23,143 bases of DNA from Porphyrobacter sp. (GTDB taxonomy: Bacteria > Pseudomonadota > Alphaproteobacteria > Sphingomonadales > Sphingomonadaceae). Location of the stretch: contig JACIYY010000122.1 of the NCBI GenBank assembly GCA_014359685.1, positions 1-23,143 on the forward strand, given 5' to 3'. The translations under genes were made by a program, and so were the position numbers. The notes beneath the pieces were generated by a model. It searched no databases, was not told the DNA's origin, and saw only the letters and a list, made by a program, of their open reading frames with translations. Of this stretch, positions 1 through 9,437 are shown one piece after another (the first letter of the stretch is position 1; each line of letters starts with the position of its first letter).

Positions 1-17
1 AGCGCCTCGATCGTCAT
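1..17 (-). CDS. First codons of an unidentified gene running off the left edge
   Basis: Only the 5' end is present. Read on the minus strand, an AGGAG box (25-29) is followed by two adjacent ATG codons, at 20-18 and 17-15. The second gives the better spacing (7 bases) and reads M-T-I-E-A. The gap to the stop of the hydratase-aldolase upstream is about 30 bases, so the two are probably co-transcribed. Nothing can be said about function beyond membership of the same aromatic-degradation transcript. Confidence 0.45.
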
Positions 18-49
18 CATCTCTCTCCTGCGATCAGGTGCGCTGTCGG

Positions 50-1036
50 TCACCGCTCCGCTTCAAGCGCCCTGCCCAGCTCAGCCCACATCCGCCCCGA
101 ATTGCGCGCACCTTCAAGATAGGGTTCGGGGCAGAGGTGGTAAGGCGGACGGCACGGACCGGCGTTCATCCACCCGCCGGCCGTCATTCTCGCTTTCTCA
201 AGCGGGATATTGTAGGTCGAGAACTCTTTGAAGCTCCCGTTCGGGAACAGCGTCGCCGCGGTCGGCGCAAGCCGACCCATGAAAGCCTTGGCAGCGCTCC
301 AGTCACCGCTCGCACGCGCCTGGGCGACCAGATCGCGCAATGTGATACTGACCAAGGGGTGGCAAACCGCCCCGCTGGTCCAGAATGCATCGATCGAATC
401 GTCCATTCGGGCGGCGCCGTAATAGTCGAAGTCGATCGGCAAGAGCTTGATCCGACCCTTGATCGCCGCGAGATCGGGCAGAAGCGTGCCGACACCGATA
501 TACTTGGCCGTGACCACCTGAGGAATTTCGGCGACCTGCGCCCAGAAGGTTCTGGGGAAATCGAACTTGAACGCCTCCGGATTGGCATAGATCGCCACGT
601 TGATGTCGGGAACCGCCTCCGTGACGTCCCTGTAGAACTGCACTGCGACATCGATGCTGGGTGCGCACCACATCGGAATGCCGAGCATCGTCCCGGTGGC
701 CCCGATATCCACGGCCTGGCGGGTCAGCGCGATGGTATCGCGTGTGTTGATGCAGGTCGTGCCCACGAACACCGGAACCCGGCCGGCGGCGGCATCGACC
801 AGCGTGCGCATGAACACGAGCTTTTCGTCGAGCGTCATGGTGGCGGCTTCGCCCAACGTGCCCATGCTGAGGATACCGTCGACCCCCGCCTTGATGAGCC
901 CGTCGACCATCCGCGCGGTTTCATCGACATCGACGGTGTCGGTGGCCCTCCAGTCGGAAGCCCCCTCCTTCGCTGGGCTGGGAACGATAGCCCAGGCGCC
1001 CTTCACATCAGCTGCCGTCAGAAGTTCGCGCGCCAC
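50..1036 (-). CDS. nahE: trans-o-hydroxybenzylidenepyruvate hydratase-aldolase (NahE/PhnE type)
   Basis: This is a class I aldolase of the dihydrodipicolinate synthase superfamily. In naphthalene and PAH degradation the family splits trans-o-hydroxybenzylidenepyruvate into salicylaldehyde (or an analogue) and pyruvate in the cytoplasm. The 328-residue protein resembles NahE along its length (family about 330 residues). It has GTLGE (59-63), the YANPEAFKFDF block with Tyr150, Schiff-base Lys178 in VVTAKYIG, and the C-terminal GPCRPPY segment that sets NahE apart from DapA. I chose the GTG at 1036 because GGGAG lies 6 bases upstream and the N-terminus then matches the family. An ATG at 1096 would add 20 residues but has AAGGAA directly against it. 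The gene diverges from the SDR gene. The exact ring substrate (naphthalene, phenanthrene or other) cannot be told from sequence. Confidence 0.9.
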   Translation of the reverse strand: MARELLTAADVKGAWAIVPSPAKEGASDWRATDTVDVDETARMVDGLIKAGVDGILSMGTLGEAATMTLDEKLVFMRTLVDAAAGRVPVFVGTTCINTRDTIALTRQAVDIGATGTMLGIPMWCAPSIDVAVQFYRDVTEAVPDINVAIYANPEAFKFDFPRTFWAQVAEIPQVVTAKYIGVGTLLPDLAAIKGRIKLLPIDFDYYGAARMDDSIDAFWTSGAVCHPLVSITLRDLVAQARASGDWSAAKAFMGRLAPTAATLFPNGSFKEFSTYNIPLEKARMTAGGWMNAGPCRPPYHLCPEPYLEGARNSGRMWAELGRALEAER

Positions 1037-1042
1037 CAATCT

Positions 1043-1047
1043 CTCCC
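1043..1047 (-). promoter_or_regulatory. Ribosome binding site that decides the nahE start
   Basis: GGGAG on the minus strand lies 6 bases before GTG 1036. This supports a GTG start over the ATG at 1096, whose purine box has no spacer. Confidence 0.5.
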
Positions 1048-1197
1048 AGTTCCTCGTCCGCAGATTCGCGTGACCGTTGGCCAGTGTGTAAAGCATTTCC
1101 TTGTTTGCTGGCAAGCGCGAAGCTACGCCGCAATGCCGCGCACGGGACGGAAGAAGCCGGACCGGTGCGGGACATTCAGCTTGTCGGGAGAGCACAG

Positions 1198-1983
1198 ATG
1201 ACATGTACCGGACGGTTCACTGGAAAAGTCGCGGTCGTCACGGGCGCGGCGCAGGGGATCGGGTTTGCCACTGCGCTGCGAATGGCTCGTGAGGGGGCTG
1301 CGGTCGTGATCGCCGATCGCGCCGAGCAGGCCGCCAAGGCGGCTGTCGCGGCGCTTGGCGAGGAAGGGCTGGAGGCATCTGCAGCCGTTCACGATCTCGA
1401 ACATCGGGAGGGCGCGGTGGCGCTCTATCAGTCTGTCGCAGAACGTCACGGGCGGATCGATGTCGCGGTCCACAATGTCGGCGGGACGATCTGGGCGAAG
1501 CCGTTCTGGGAGTACCGGCCAGAGGAAATCGTCGCCGAAATCAACCGCTCGCTATGGCCGACCTTGTGGTGCTGCCACGCAGTGCTGCCGCATATGCGGG
1601 AGGCGGGGCGCGGCTCGATCGTCAATATCGGCTCGGTCGCAACGCGCGGCATCAACCGGGTCCCCTATGCAGCGGCCAAGGGCGGAATCGCCGCGCTGAC
1701 TGCGGCGCTGTCGCTCGAACTGGGAGACTGCGGAATCCGGGTGAATTGCGTCGCGCCCGGCGGCGTCAAGGTCGACCGGGTGACGCCACGCAATCCTGCG
1801 CCGCCGACGGACGCCGACAGAAAGGGGTTCGAAGAGGTCTCGAACCAGACCATCCGCGACACGCCGCTCGGCCGGTTTGCCGATCCCGAAGAGCTGGCTG
1901 CGGCAATCTGCTTCATGGCCGCTGACGAAGCATCCTACGTCACCGGCCAGACCCTCTATGTGGCAGGCGGCGGCATCGGCTGA
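1198..1983 (+). CDS. benD: cis-dihydrodiol carboxylate dehydrogenase, BenD/XylL-type SDR
   Basis: Short-chain dehydrogenase of 261 residues. BenD/XylL oxidises 1,6-dihydroxycyclohexa-2,4-diene-1-carboxylate to catechol with NAD+ and loss of CO2, after benzoate or toluate dioxygenase. Visible are the Rossmann TGAAQGIG (15-22), VGGTIWAKPF (94-103), the PTLWCCHA segment, catalytic Ser146, and Tyr157-xxx-Lys161 in RVPYAAAKGG. VGGTIWAKPF and SVATRG-NRVPY are what I recognise as specific to BenD/XylL rather than general SDRs. The ATG at 1198 has GGGAGA upstream and removes a 38-residue extension lacking family features. It converges on the ferredoxin reductase gene with only 20 bases between stops. 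The true substrate could be another cis-diol carboxylate; sphingomonad xylL-like genes often sit inside mixed aromatic clusters. Confidence 0.85.
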   Translation: MTCTGRFTGKVAVVTGAAQGIGFATALRMAREGAAVVIADRAEQAAKAAVAALGEEGLEASAAVHDLEHREGAVALYQSVAERHGRIDVAVHNVGGTIWAKPFWEYRPEEIVAEINRSLWPTLWCCHAVLPHMREAGRGSIVNIGSVATRGINRVPYAAAKGGIAALTAALSLELGDCGIRVNCVAPGGVKVDRVTPRNPAPPTDADRKGFEEVSNQTIRDTPLGRFADPEELAAAICFMAADEASYVTGQTLYVAGGGIG

Positions 1984-2003
1984 GCGAGCCGCCGCCCGTC
2001 GGC

Positions 2004-3230
2004 CTACCGCGCGGCCTTGAGCAGTTCGCGCAGCGAGAAATCCGGGTCCGCCAGCCTGGTGGAATCGGCTGCGACGCGACGCTCGACCAGTCGCTTGCCG
2101 ACCCCCATGTCCGGCGCCCGATTGACCGTGAGGACGCCTTCGATCGTGTCGCCGGCCTGGAAGAAGGCAGCAAACGCGTTGCTTTCCATGTCGCCGCGCA
2201 CGGTGACCTTCGCCGCGACCGGGATATGCCCGCAGAACTGGATGTTGAGATCGAACTGATCGCTCCAGTACCAGATGGGCTTGCAATAATCGACAGTTTG
2301 ACCAAGCATCGCCTGCGCTGCAGCCTGCCCCTGGTCCGCGGCGTTCTGATACGTCTCCTGGCGGATGCGCCCGCCGAAGAAGCCTTCCTGTTCGGCGACG
2401 TCGCCAGCCGCGAAGATGTCGGGATTGCTGGTGCGGCATTGCCGGTCGGTGAGAATGCCGTTGTTGGTCGTCAGGCCGGCATCCCGGGCGAGGCTCGTTG
2501 CCGGCTCGATCCCGATCCCCACGACCACAGCGTCGCATTCTATCAGCGAGCCGTCGTCCAGTTGCACCGCCGTCACCCGCTTGTCGGTCACCTTCATCCC
2601 GCTGATCCCGCGGCTGAAGCGCGTGTCCACGCCCCGCTTGCGATGCTCCTCCCCCAGCCAGTGACCGAATTGCGGGCCGAGCGCGCGGATCATCGGCGCG
2701 GCAAGCGGCTCCACAGCGGTGACCCGGCAGCCGAGCCTGACCGCGCTGGCAGCGACCTCGGCACCGATCACGCCCATGCCGACGATGACGATCCGGGCTC
2801 CGTCGACGAGGTCGGCCGCCATCCGCAGGGCGTCGTCGCGGGTGCGCAGATAGTGCACATTGGCGGCGTCGGCGCCTTCCATGTTGAGTTTGCGAGGCGA
2901 GCCCCCGGTGGCGAGCAGAACGCGATCGGCGCGAACATGGTCTCCGCCCCGCAACTGAACGGCCGATGCTGTCAGATCGAGCGCCTCGGCGCGCACGCCA
3001 AGGCGCAGGTCGATACGGTTTTCAGCATACCAGCCTTCGTCCTGGAGAAAGAAGTTGTCCGGCACGTTGGCCGGATCCCACAAGACTTCCTTCGACAATG
3101 GCGGGCGCTCGTACGGCCGCCAGGGCTCTTCGCCGATCAGCGTGATCTGGCCGTCGAAGCCCGCCGCCCGCAGCGCCTCAACCGCTCTCCCGCCAGCCAG
3201 GTTGGCTCCTACCACAGCAATGGATTTCAC
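2004..3230 (-). CDS. FAD-dependent ferredoxin reductase of an aromatic-ring dioxygenase (BphA4/AhdA4 type)
   Basis: NADH:ferredoxin oxidoreductase of 408 residues. It passes electrons from NADH via FAD to a Rieske ferredoxin that feeds a ring-hydroxylating oxygenase. The order is FAD-binding VVGANLAGG (6-14), RPPLSK (42-47), a second dinucleotide-binding site IVGMGVIGAE (149-158), and the C-terminal FAD motif IFAAGD (272-277), followed by the BphA4-like C-terminal domain with WYWSDQF. I chose the GTG at 3230 because GGAGG lies 4 bases upstream and the FAD motif then begins at residue 6 as usual. The upstream 35 codons look like non-coding sequence. No ferredoxin or oxygenase subunits lie in the window, so in sphingomonads this single reductase may serve oxygenases encoded elsewhere. 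Symbol left open (bphA4, ahdA4 and phnA4 are all used). Confidence 0.88.
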   Translation of the reverse strand: MKSIAVVGANLAGGRAVEALRAAGFDGQITLIGEEPWRPYERPPLSKEVLWDPANVPDNFFLQDEGWYAENRIDLRLGVRAEALDLTASAVQLRGGDHVRADRVLLATGGSPRKLNMEGADAANVHYLRTRDDALRMAADLVDGARIVIVGMGVIGAEVAASAVRLGCRVTAVEPLAAPMIRALGPQFGHWLGEEHRKRGVDTRFSRGISGMKVTDKRVTAVQLDDGSLIECDAVVVGIGIEPATSLARDAGLTTNNGILTDRQCRTSNPDIFAAGDVAEQEGFFGGRIRQETYQNAADQGQAAAQAMLGQTVDYCKPIWYWSDQFDLNIQFCGHIPVAAKVTVRGDMESNAFAAFFQAGDTIEGVLTVNRAPDMGVGKRLVERRVAADSTRLADPDFSLRELLKAAR

Positions 3231-3234
3231 GCTT

Positions 3235-3239
3235 CCTCC
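3235..3239 (-). promoter_or_regulatory. Strong Shine-Dalgarno for the ferredoxin reductase GTG start
   Basis: GGAGG on the minus strand lies 4 bases before GTG 3230. It decides the start over upstream in-frame codons. Confidence 0.7.
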
Positions 3240-3410
3240 CCGGATCGTCCGTTTCGCACAAGGGTGCTCCCAGAGCCTCCCCCATTGTCCATTATGCAAA
3301 TCGTTGTAAACCGGGTCTCGGCGATTAATGCCCACGCTCGTGTTCTCGAGCGTCTCGAAAGCTGGAACGCGACCTCGCCCGCACAGGACCGTCAGCGAGG
3401 GTCCCCCAGC

Positions 3411-4382
3411 TCACATCTCGCCGCGCTGGCGGCGAAGGGCGAACCACTTGGCGACGTTGGCGTTGTGCTCGGCAAGGGTGGCGGCGAAGACGTGGCCGCC
3501 ACTGCCGTCGGCGACCATGTACAGCGCATCGGTCTCGGCCGGGTCCAGCACCGCCGCGATCGAGGCGCGGCCGGGGTTGGTGATCGGCCCGCGCGGCAGC
3601 CCGACCATCGAATAGGTGTTGTAGCCGTTCACCGCCGCAATCTCCGAGCGGCGGATGCGCCGGCCGAGCGGGCGCCCCCTGGTCAGCGGATAGATGATCG
3701 TCGGATCGGCCTGCAGCATCATGCCCTGCTTCAGCCGGTTGGAATAGAGCCCGGCGACCATCCGCCGCTCCTCCGGCACGCCGGTCTCCTTCTCCACGAT
3801 CGAGGCCAGGATCACCGCCTCGCGCGGGGTGGCCACCGCGACATCGGCGCTGCGCCGGGGCCACAGCTCCGCGAGCGTGTCGGTCATCGCCTGCTGCATC
3901 CGCGCCAGCACCGCGGCGCGGCTCTCGCCGCGCTCAAAATCGTAGCTTTGGGGCAGCACCGATCCTTCGGGCGGCACCGGGATGGTGCCGGTCAGCAGCG
4001 GTTCGGCCATCAGCCGCTCGTGCACCAGCACCGAAGGCAGCCCTTCGGGGATGGTGATGAAACGGCGGATCACCGTGCCGTGTTGCAGCGTGTCGAGGAT
4101 CGTCGCCGGGCTGGCGCCGCCGGGCAGCAGGAACTCGCCCGCCTTGATCGGGTCGCCGCTGCCGAGCAGCCTGGCGCGCAGCAGGAAGCCATCGGCAGAC
4201 CCGATCAGCCCTTCTGCCTCCAGCTTGCGGGCGACCGAGGTCAGGGTGGCCCCTTCGGGCACGATGAAGGCGGTGTCCTCCTCGAACTGGGCGGCGCCCC
4301 ACCAGCCGGCGGCGAACAGCCCCGCCACGACCAGCAGCAGCGCGCCCGCCAGTGCGGCGAACAGGCAGCCGGGGCGCTTCAC
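3411..4382 (-). CDS. mltG: Endolytic peptidoglycan transglycosylase MltG
   Basis: Inner-membrane lytic transglycosylase of the YceG family. It cleaves nascent glycan strands and is thought to end their elongation. The 323 residues comprise one membrane segment (about 7-29), a LysM-like part (about 38-110) and the catalytic domain. The catalytic block ASIVEKETG puts the presumed catalytic Glu at 197, and the family motifs GYNTY (253-257) and LPRGPITNPG follow. The start is GTG and overlaps the stop of fabF (bases 4380-4381 shared in GTGA), implying translational coupling. Length and motif order are normal for the family, so I expect a functional enzyme. Confidence 0.95.
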   Translation of the reverse strand: MKRPGCLFAALAGALLLVVAGLFAAGWWGAAQFEEDTAFIVPEGATLTSVARKLEAEGLIGSADGFLLRARLLGSGDPIKAGEFLLPGGASPATILDTLQHGTVIRRFITIPEGLPSVLVHERLMAEPLLTGTIPVPPEGSVLPQSYDFERGESRAAVLARMQQAMTDTLAELWPRRSADVAVATPREAVILASIVEKETGVPEERRMVAGLYSNRLKQGMMLQADPTIIYPLTRGRPLGRRIRRSEIAAVNGYNTYSMVGLPRGPITNPGRASIAAVLDPAETDALYMVADGSGGHVFAATLAEHNANVAKWFALRRQRGEM

Positions 4383-5647
4383 CCTAGCGGGGGCCGCACC
4401 ATCACCAGGCTGGCATTGGTGCCGCCGAAGCCGAAGCTGTTGTTCAGCACCGCCCGCACCTCGCGCTTCGTGGCCGTGAACGGCACCAGGTCGACCCCCT
4501 CGCAGCCGGGCGAGGGATTCTCCAGGTTCAGCGTCGGCGGCACGATCTGGTCGCGCATCGCCAGGATGCAGAAGATGCTCTCGACCGCGCCCGCGCCGCC
4601 CAGCAGGTGGCCGATCGCCGACTTGGTACTGCTCATCGAGACATTGCCGACCGCATCGCCGAACAGCCGCCGCACCGCGCCCAGCTCCAGCTCGTCGCCC
4701 AGCGGGGTCGAAGTGCCGTGGGCGTTGATATAGTCGATGTCGGCCGGCTCCACGCCCGCCTTGCGCAGCGCCATCGCCATCGCCCGGTAGGCGCCCGAGC
4801 CTTCGGGATGCGGCGCGGTGACGTGATAGGCATCGCCCGACAGGCCGTATCCGATCACCTCGGCATAGATCTTCGCGCCGCGCGCCTTGGCGTGCTCGTA
4901 TTCCTCCAGCACCACCACGCCCGCGCCCTCGCCCATCACGAAGCCGTCGCGCGCCTCGTCATAGGGGCGGCTGGCGCGGGTCGGCTGGTCGTTGAAACCG
5001 GTGCTGAGCGCGCGCGCCTGGGCGAAGCCTGCGATGCCGATCGGACAGATCGTCGCCTCCGCGCCGCCGGCCAGCATGATGTCGGCATCGTCGTCGCGGA
5101 TCATCCGCGCCGCATCGCCGATCGAGTGGGCGCCGGTGGAACAGGCGGTGACGACCGCATGGTTCGGCCCCATCAGCCCGTATTTGATCGACACTTGACC
5201 GGACACCAGGTTGATCAGGCGGCCATGGACGAAATGCGGCGAGACCCGGCTCGGCCCCTTGGCGGCCAGGACCAGCGATTCCTTCTCGATCCCCGGCAGC
5301 CCGCCGATGCCGCTGCCGATCGAGCAGCCGAAGCGCAGCCGGGTGGCCTCGTCGGCATCGACCAGCCCGGCATCCTCGATCGCCTGCCCGGCGGCGTCGA
5401 TGCCATAGACGATGAACGGATCGACCTGCCGCTGCACCTTGTGATCGACCCGCTTGTCGGGATCGAAGCCGTATTCGTGATCCTTGGGCTTCACCTCGCA
5501 GGCGATCCGGCACTTCTGGTCGGAGGCGTCGAAGCGCGTGATCGCACCCGCCCCGCTTCTGCCGGCGAGGATGTTCGCCCAGGCCGTCTCCACCTCGCAG
5601 CCCAGCGGGGTGACGAGCCCCAGTCCGGTTACCACCACTCGCCGCAT
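4379..5647 (-). CDS. fabF: 3-oxoacyl-[ACP] synthase II
   Basis: Condensing enzyme of type II fatty-acid synthesis, cytoplasmic. It extends acyl-ACP with malonyl-ACP. The 422-residue protein carries the Cys-His-His triad: Cys169 in TACSTGAHSIG, His310 in NAHGTSTPLGD and His347 in KSAIGHLLGGAG. The glycine-rich C-terminal NNSFGFGGTNAS is also present. The ATG at 5647 has GGAG 6 bases upstream and gives the normal MRRVVVTGLG start; the in-frame extension of 4 codons is not needed. It lies directly downstream of acpP and is coupled to mltG, a common alphaproteobacterial arrangement. Confidence 0.97.
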   Translation of the reverse strand: MRRVVVTGLGLVTPLGCEVETAWANILAGRSGAGAITRFDASDQKCRIACEVKPKDHEYGFDPDKRVDHKVQRQVDPFIVYGIDAAGQAIEDAGLVDADEATRLRFGCSIGSGIGGLPGIEKESLVLAAKGPSRVSPHFVHGRLINLVSGQVSIKYGLMGPNHAVVTACSTGAHSIGDAARMIRDDDADIMLAGGAEATICPIGIAGFAQARALSTGFNDQPTRASRPYDEARDGFVMGEGAGVVVLEEYEHAKARGAKIYAEVIGYGLSGDAYHVTAPHPEGSGAYRAMAMALRKAGVEPADIDYINAHGTSTPLGDELELGAVRRLFGDAVGNVSMSSTKSAIGHLLGGAGAVESIFCILAMRDQIVPPTLNLENPSPGCEGVDLVPFTATKREVRAVLNNSFGFGGTNASLVMVRPPLG

Positions 5648-5689
5648 CTCACTCTCCACGCTGTTCGGCGCCCGGTCGCAAATGCAACA

Positions 5690-5713
5690 GGCCCAACCCG
5701 CGCGGGCTGAGCC
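5690..5713 (-). terminator. Hairpin between acpP and fabF, possible attenuator
   Basis: An inverted repeat of about 11 pairs with two wobbles (arms GGCTCAGCCCG and CGGGTTGGGCC on the minus strand) closes around a very short loop. No T-run follows. It may trim read-through from the highly expressed acpP into fabF or stabilise the acpP mRNA 3' end. This is inference from position and pairing only. Confidence 0.4.
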
Positions 5714-5781
5714 TGTCGATGCCCGTCAGGACCGCGCTCTCCGCCAGCCCGTACGGCCGGCGGGGAGCGGCCGGGCCGCAA

Positions 5782-6018
5782 TCAGCCTTTGTGCTCTTCG
5801 ATATAACGGTTCGCGTCGCCGACGGTGTTGATCTTCTCGGCCGCATCGTCGGGAATCTCGACCCCGAACTCCTCCTCGAAGGCCATGACCAGCTCGACGA
5901 TGTCGAGACTGTCCGCCCCCAGGTCGTCGATGAAGCTCGCGTCCGGCGTGACCTTCTCCTCCTCGACGCCGAGATGCTCGACGACGATCTTCTTCACCCG
6001 GTCGGCGGTGTCGCTCAT
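5782..6018 (-). CDS. acpP: Acyl carrier protein
   Basis: Small acidic carrier of acyl chains for fatty-acid, lipid A and phospholipid synthesis. It has 78 residues, the standard length. The 4'-phosphopantetheine attachment Ser37 sits in [18 protein letters not shown], followed by the usual [15 protein letters not shown] helix. The ATG at 6018 has GAGGA about 8 bases upstream. It follows aspS on the same strand with about 90 bases between, in which acpP may have its own promoter. fabF follows after a hairpin. Confidence 0.98.
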   Translation of the reverse strand: MSDTADRVKKIVVEHLGVEEEKVTPDASFIDDLGADSLDIVELVMAFEEEFGVEIPDDAAEKINTVGDANRYIEEHKG

Positions 6019-6110
6019 GTTGTGTCCTCTTCGAAAGCGCCGTGTCAAAACAGGCTGTCGCCCTAATGAACGCGATGGGTACTGGCAAGTGCCGCGCGGC
6101 CCTGTGTCGG

Positions 6111-7940
<1,830 letters not shown>

Positions 7941-8167
7941 GGGCGCGGTCCTTAGCGGATGCCGGCGACGGGGCAAGCTGGCTTCGGCCCTGCCCAGCCC
8001 GGCGAGCGCAGCGATTGGCGGGTTCTCTGAGGGGCGCGCTGGCGAAAGCATGCCGCTCGCGATCTGTGCGACAGGCGCCCGCCGACTGAGGCCGGCTCGG
8101 CCCGGCCGCTGATAACCGCAGGCGCCCCGTTGGCGGTGGGCCTGCAACGCGCTAACGGGCAGCGATC

Positions 8168-9355
8168 ATGCAGATCCATCCGCTGATCACCCAGTCCGAA
8201 CCCCTCGCCGCTTTGTGCCAGCGCCTCGCCTTGAGCGAGTTCGTCGCGGTCGATACCGAGTTCATGCGCGAGAACACCTATTACCCGCTGCTGTGCCTGG
8301 TGCAGGTCGGCAACGATCAGGAAGCGGCCGCGATCGACCCGCTCGCCCCGGGCCTCGACCTGACCCCGCTGCTCGACCTGCTGACGGCGAACGAGGATGT
8401 GCTCAAGGTCTTCCATGCCGGGGGACAGGATGTGGAGATCATCTACAACCTGACCGGCAAGACCCCGCACCCGATCTTCGATACGCAGATCGCGATGATG
8501 GCGATCAGCCAGTCGGAACAGATCGGCTATGCCAATCTCGTCGAAAGCTGGCTCGGCAAGACCATCGACAAGGGCGCGCGCTTCACCGACTGGAGCCGCC
8601 GCCCGCTGACCGAACGGCAGATCGAATATGCGATCGGCGACGTCACCTATCTGGCGCGCATCTTTCCCAAGATCCTCGCCAAGCTGATCAAGACCGGGCG
8701 CGGCCACTGGCTGAATGCGGAGATGGAGAAGCTCGCCGATCCGGCCAATTACGCCAACGATCCCGGCACCGCCTGGCACCGCATCCGCCCGCCCAGCCGC
8801 AGCGCGGCGGTGCTCGGCCGGCTGAAGGCGCTCGCCGCCTGGCGCGAGGGGGAGGCGCAGGGCAAGGACATCCCGCGCGGGCGGATCATGCGCGACGAAA
8901 CCCTCGCCGACCTCGCCAGCCAGCCGCCCCGCAAGCAGGAGGAGCTGGCCAAGGTTCGCGGCCTCGGCCCGGCATGGAAGGACAACGAGATCGGCCGCCG
9001 GCTGATGAAGGTGCTCGAAACCGCCACCGACCTCCCGCGCGAGGAGATGCCCGACCGCCCGCAGCGCGGCGCCCCATTGGGCAAGGAAGGCGCGCTGGTG
9101 GCCGACCTGCTGAAGCTGCTGCTGAAGATCCGCACGCGGGAGATCGACGTCGCCGCGCGCCTGCTGACCCGCTCCGAAGAACTGGAATTGCTGGCCGCAG
9201 GGGTGCGCGGCCTGCCGGTGCTGGAAGGCTGGCGTTACGAGACCTTCGGCCGCGACGCGCTCGACCTGGTGGAAGGCAAGCTGGCCTTCGCGGTCGAGAA
9301 CGGGCGGCTGAAGATGACCCATATCGACGACGCCGGGTCCGGGACGGCCGGCTAG
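8168..9355 (+). CDS. rnd: Ribonuclease D
   Basis: 3'-5' exoribonuclease involved in tRNA 3'-end maturation. The 395-residue protein has the DEDDy exonuclease domain: Asp29 and Glu31 in VDTEFMRE, Asp88 in HAGGQDVEI, and Tyr154-xxx-Asp158 in YAIGDVTYL. An HRDC domain follows at about 210-290, then a helical C-terminal region. Length matches the alphaproteobacterial family. It starts at ATG 8168, diverging from aspS over about 227 bases. A perfect hairpin follows the stop codon, then oxyR. Confidence 0.95.
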   Translation: MQIHPLITQSEPLAALCQRLALSEFVAVDTEFMRENTYYPLLCLVQVGNDQEAAAIDPLAPGLDLTPLLDLLTANEDVLKVFHAGGQDVEIIYNLTGKTPHPIFDTQIAMMAISQSEQIGYANLVESWLGKTIDKGARFTDWSRRPLTERQIEYAIGDVTYLARIFPKILAKLIKTGRGHWLNAEMEKLADPANYANDPGTAWHRIRPPSRSAAVLGRLKALAAWREGEAQGKDIPRGRIMRDETLADLASQPPRKQEELAKVRGLGPAWKDNEIGRRLMKVLETATDLPREEMPDRPQRGAPLGKEGALVADLLKLLLKIRTREIDVAARLLTRSEELELLAAGVRGLPVLEGWRYETFGRDALDLVEGKLAFAVENGRLKMTHIDDAGSGTAG

Positions 9356-9363
9356 TCGCCGCG

Positions 9364-9385
9364 CCGGCGGTTGCGGAACCGCCGG
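9364..9385 (+). terminator. Perfect 9-bp hairpin after rnd
   Basis: Arms CCGGCGGTT and AACCGCCGG close a GCGG loop just 8 bases after the rnd stop. No U-tract follows, so it may be a weak terminator, an mRNA 3'-end stabiliser, or a leader structure ahead of oxyR. Confidence 0.5.
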
Positions 9386-9437
9386 GAAGGCAGCATGGAT
9401 GGGCCGCCGCGCAGATCGCCCGGCCCGTCGAGGATCC

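Noticed and set aside
2226..4733. Very long open frame (835 codons) on the plus strand
   Set aside because: It runs antisense through the reductase, mltG and fabF genes, has low-complexity Arg/His/Gly composition and no family motifs. It is a by-product of high GC content.
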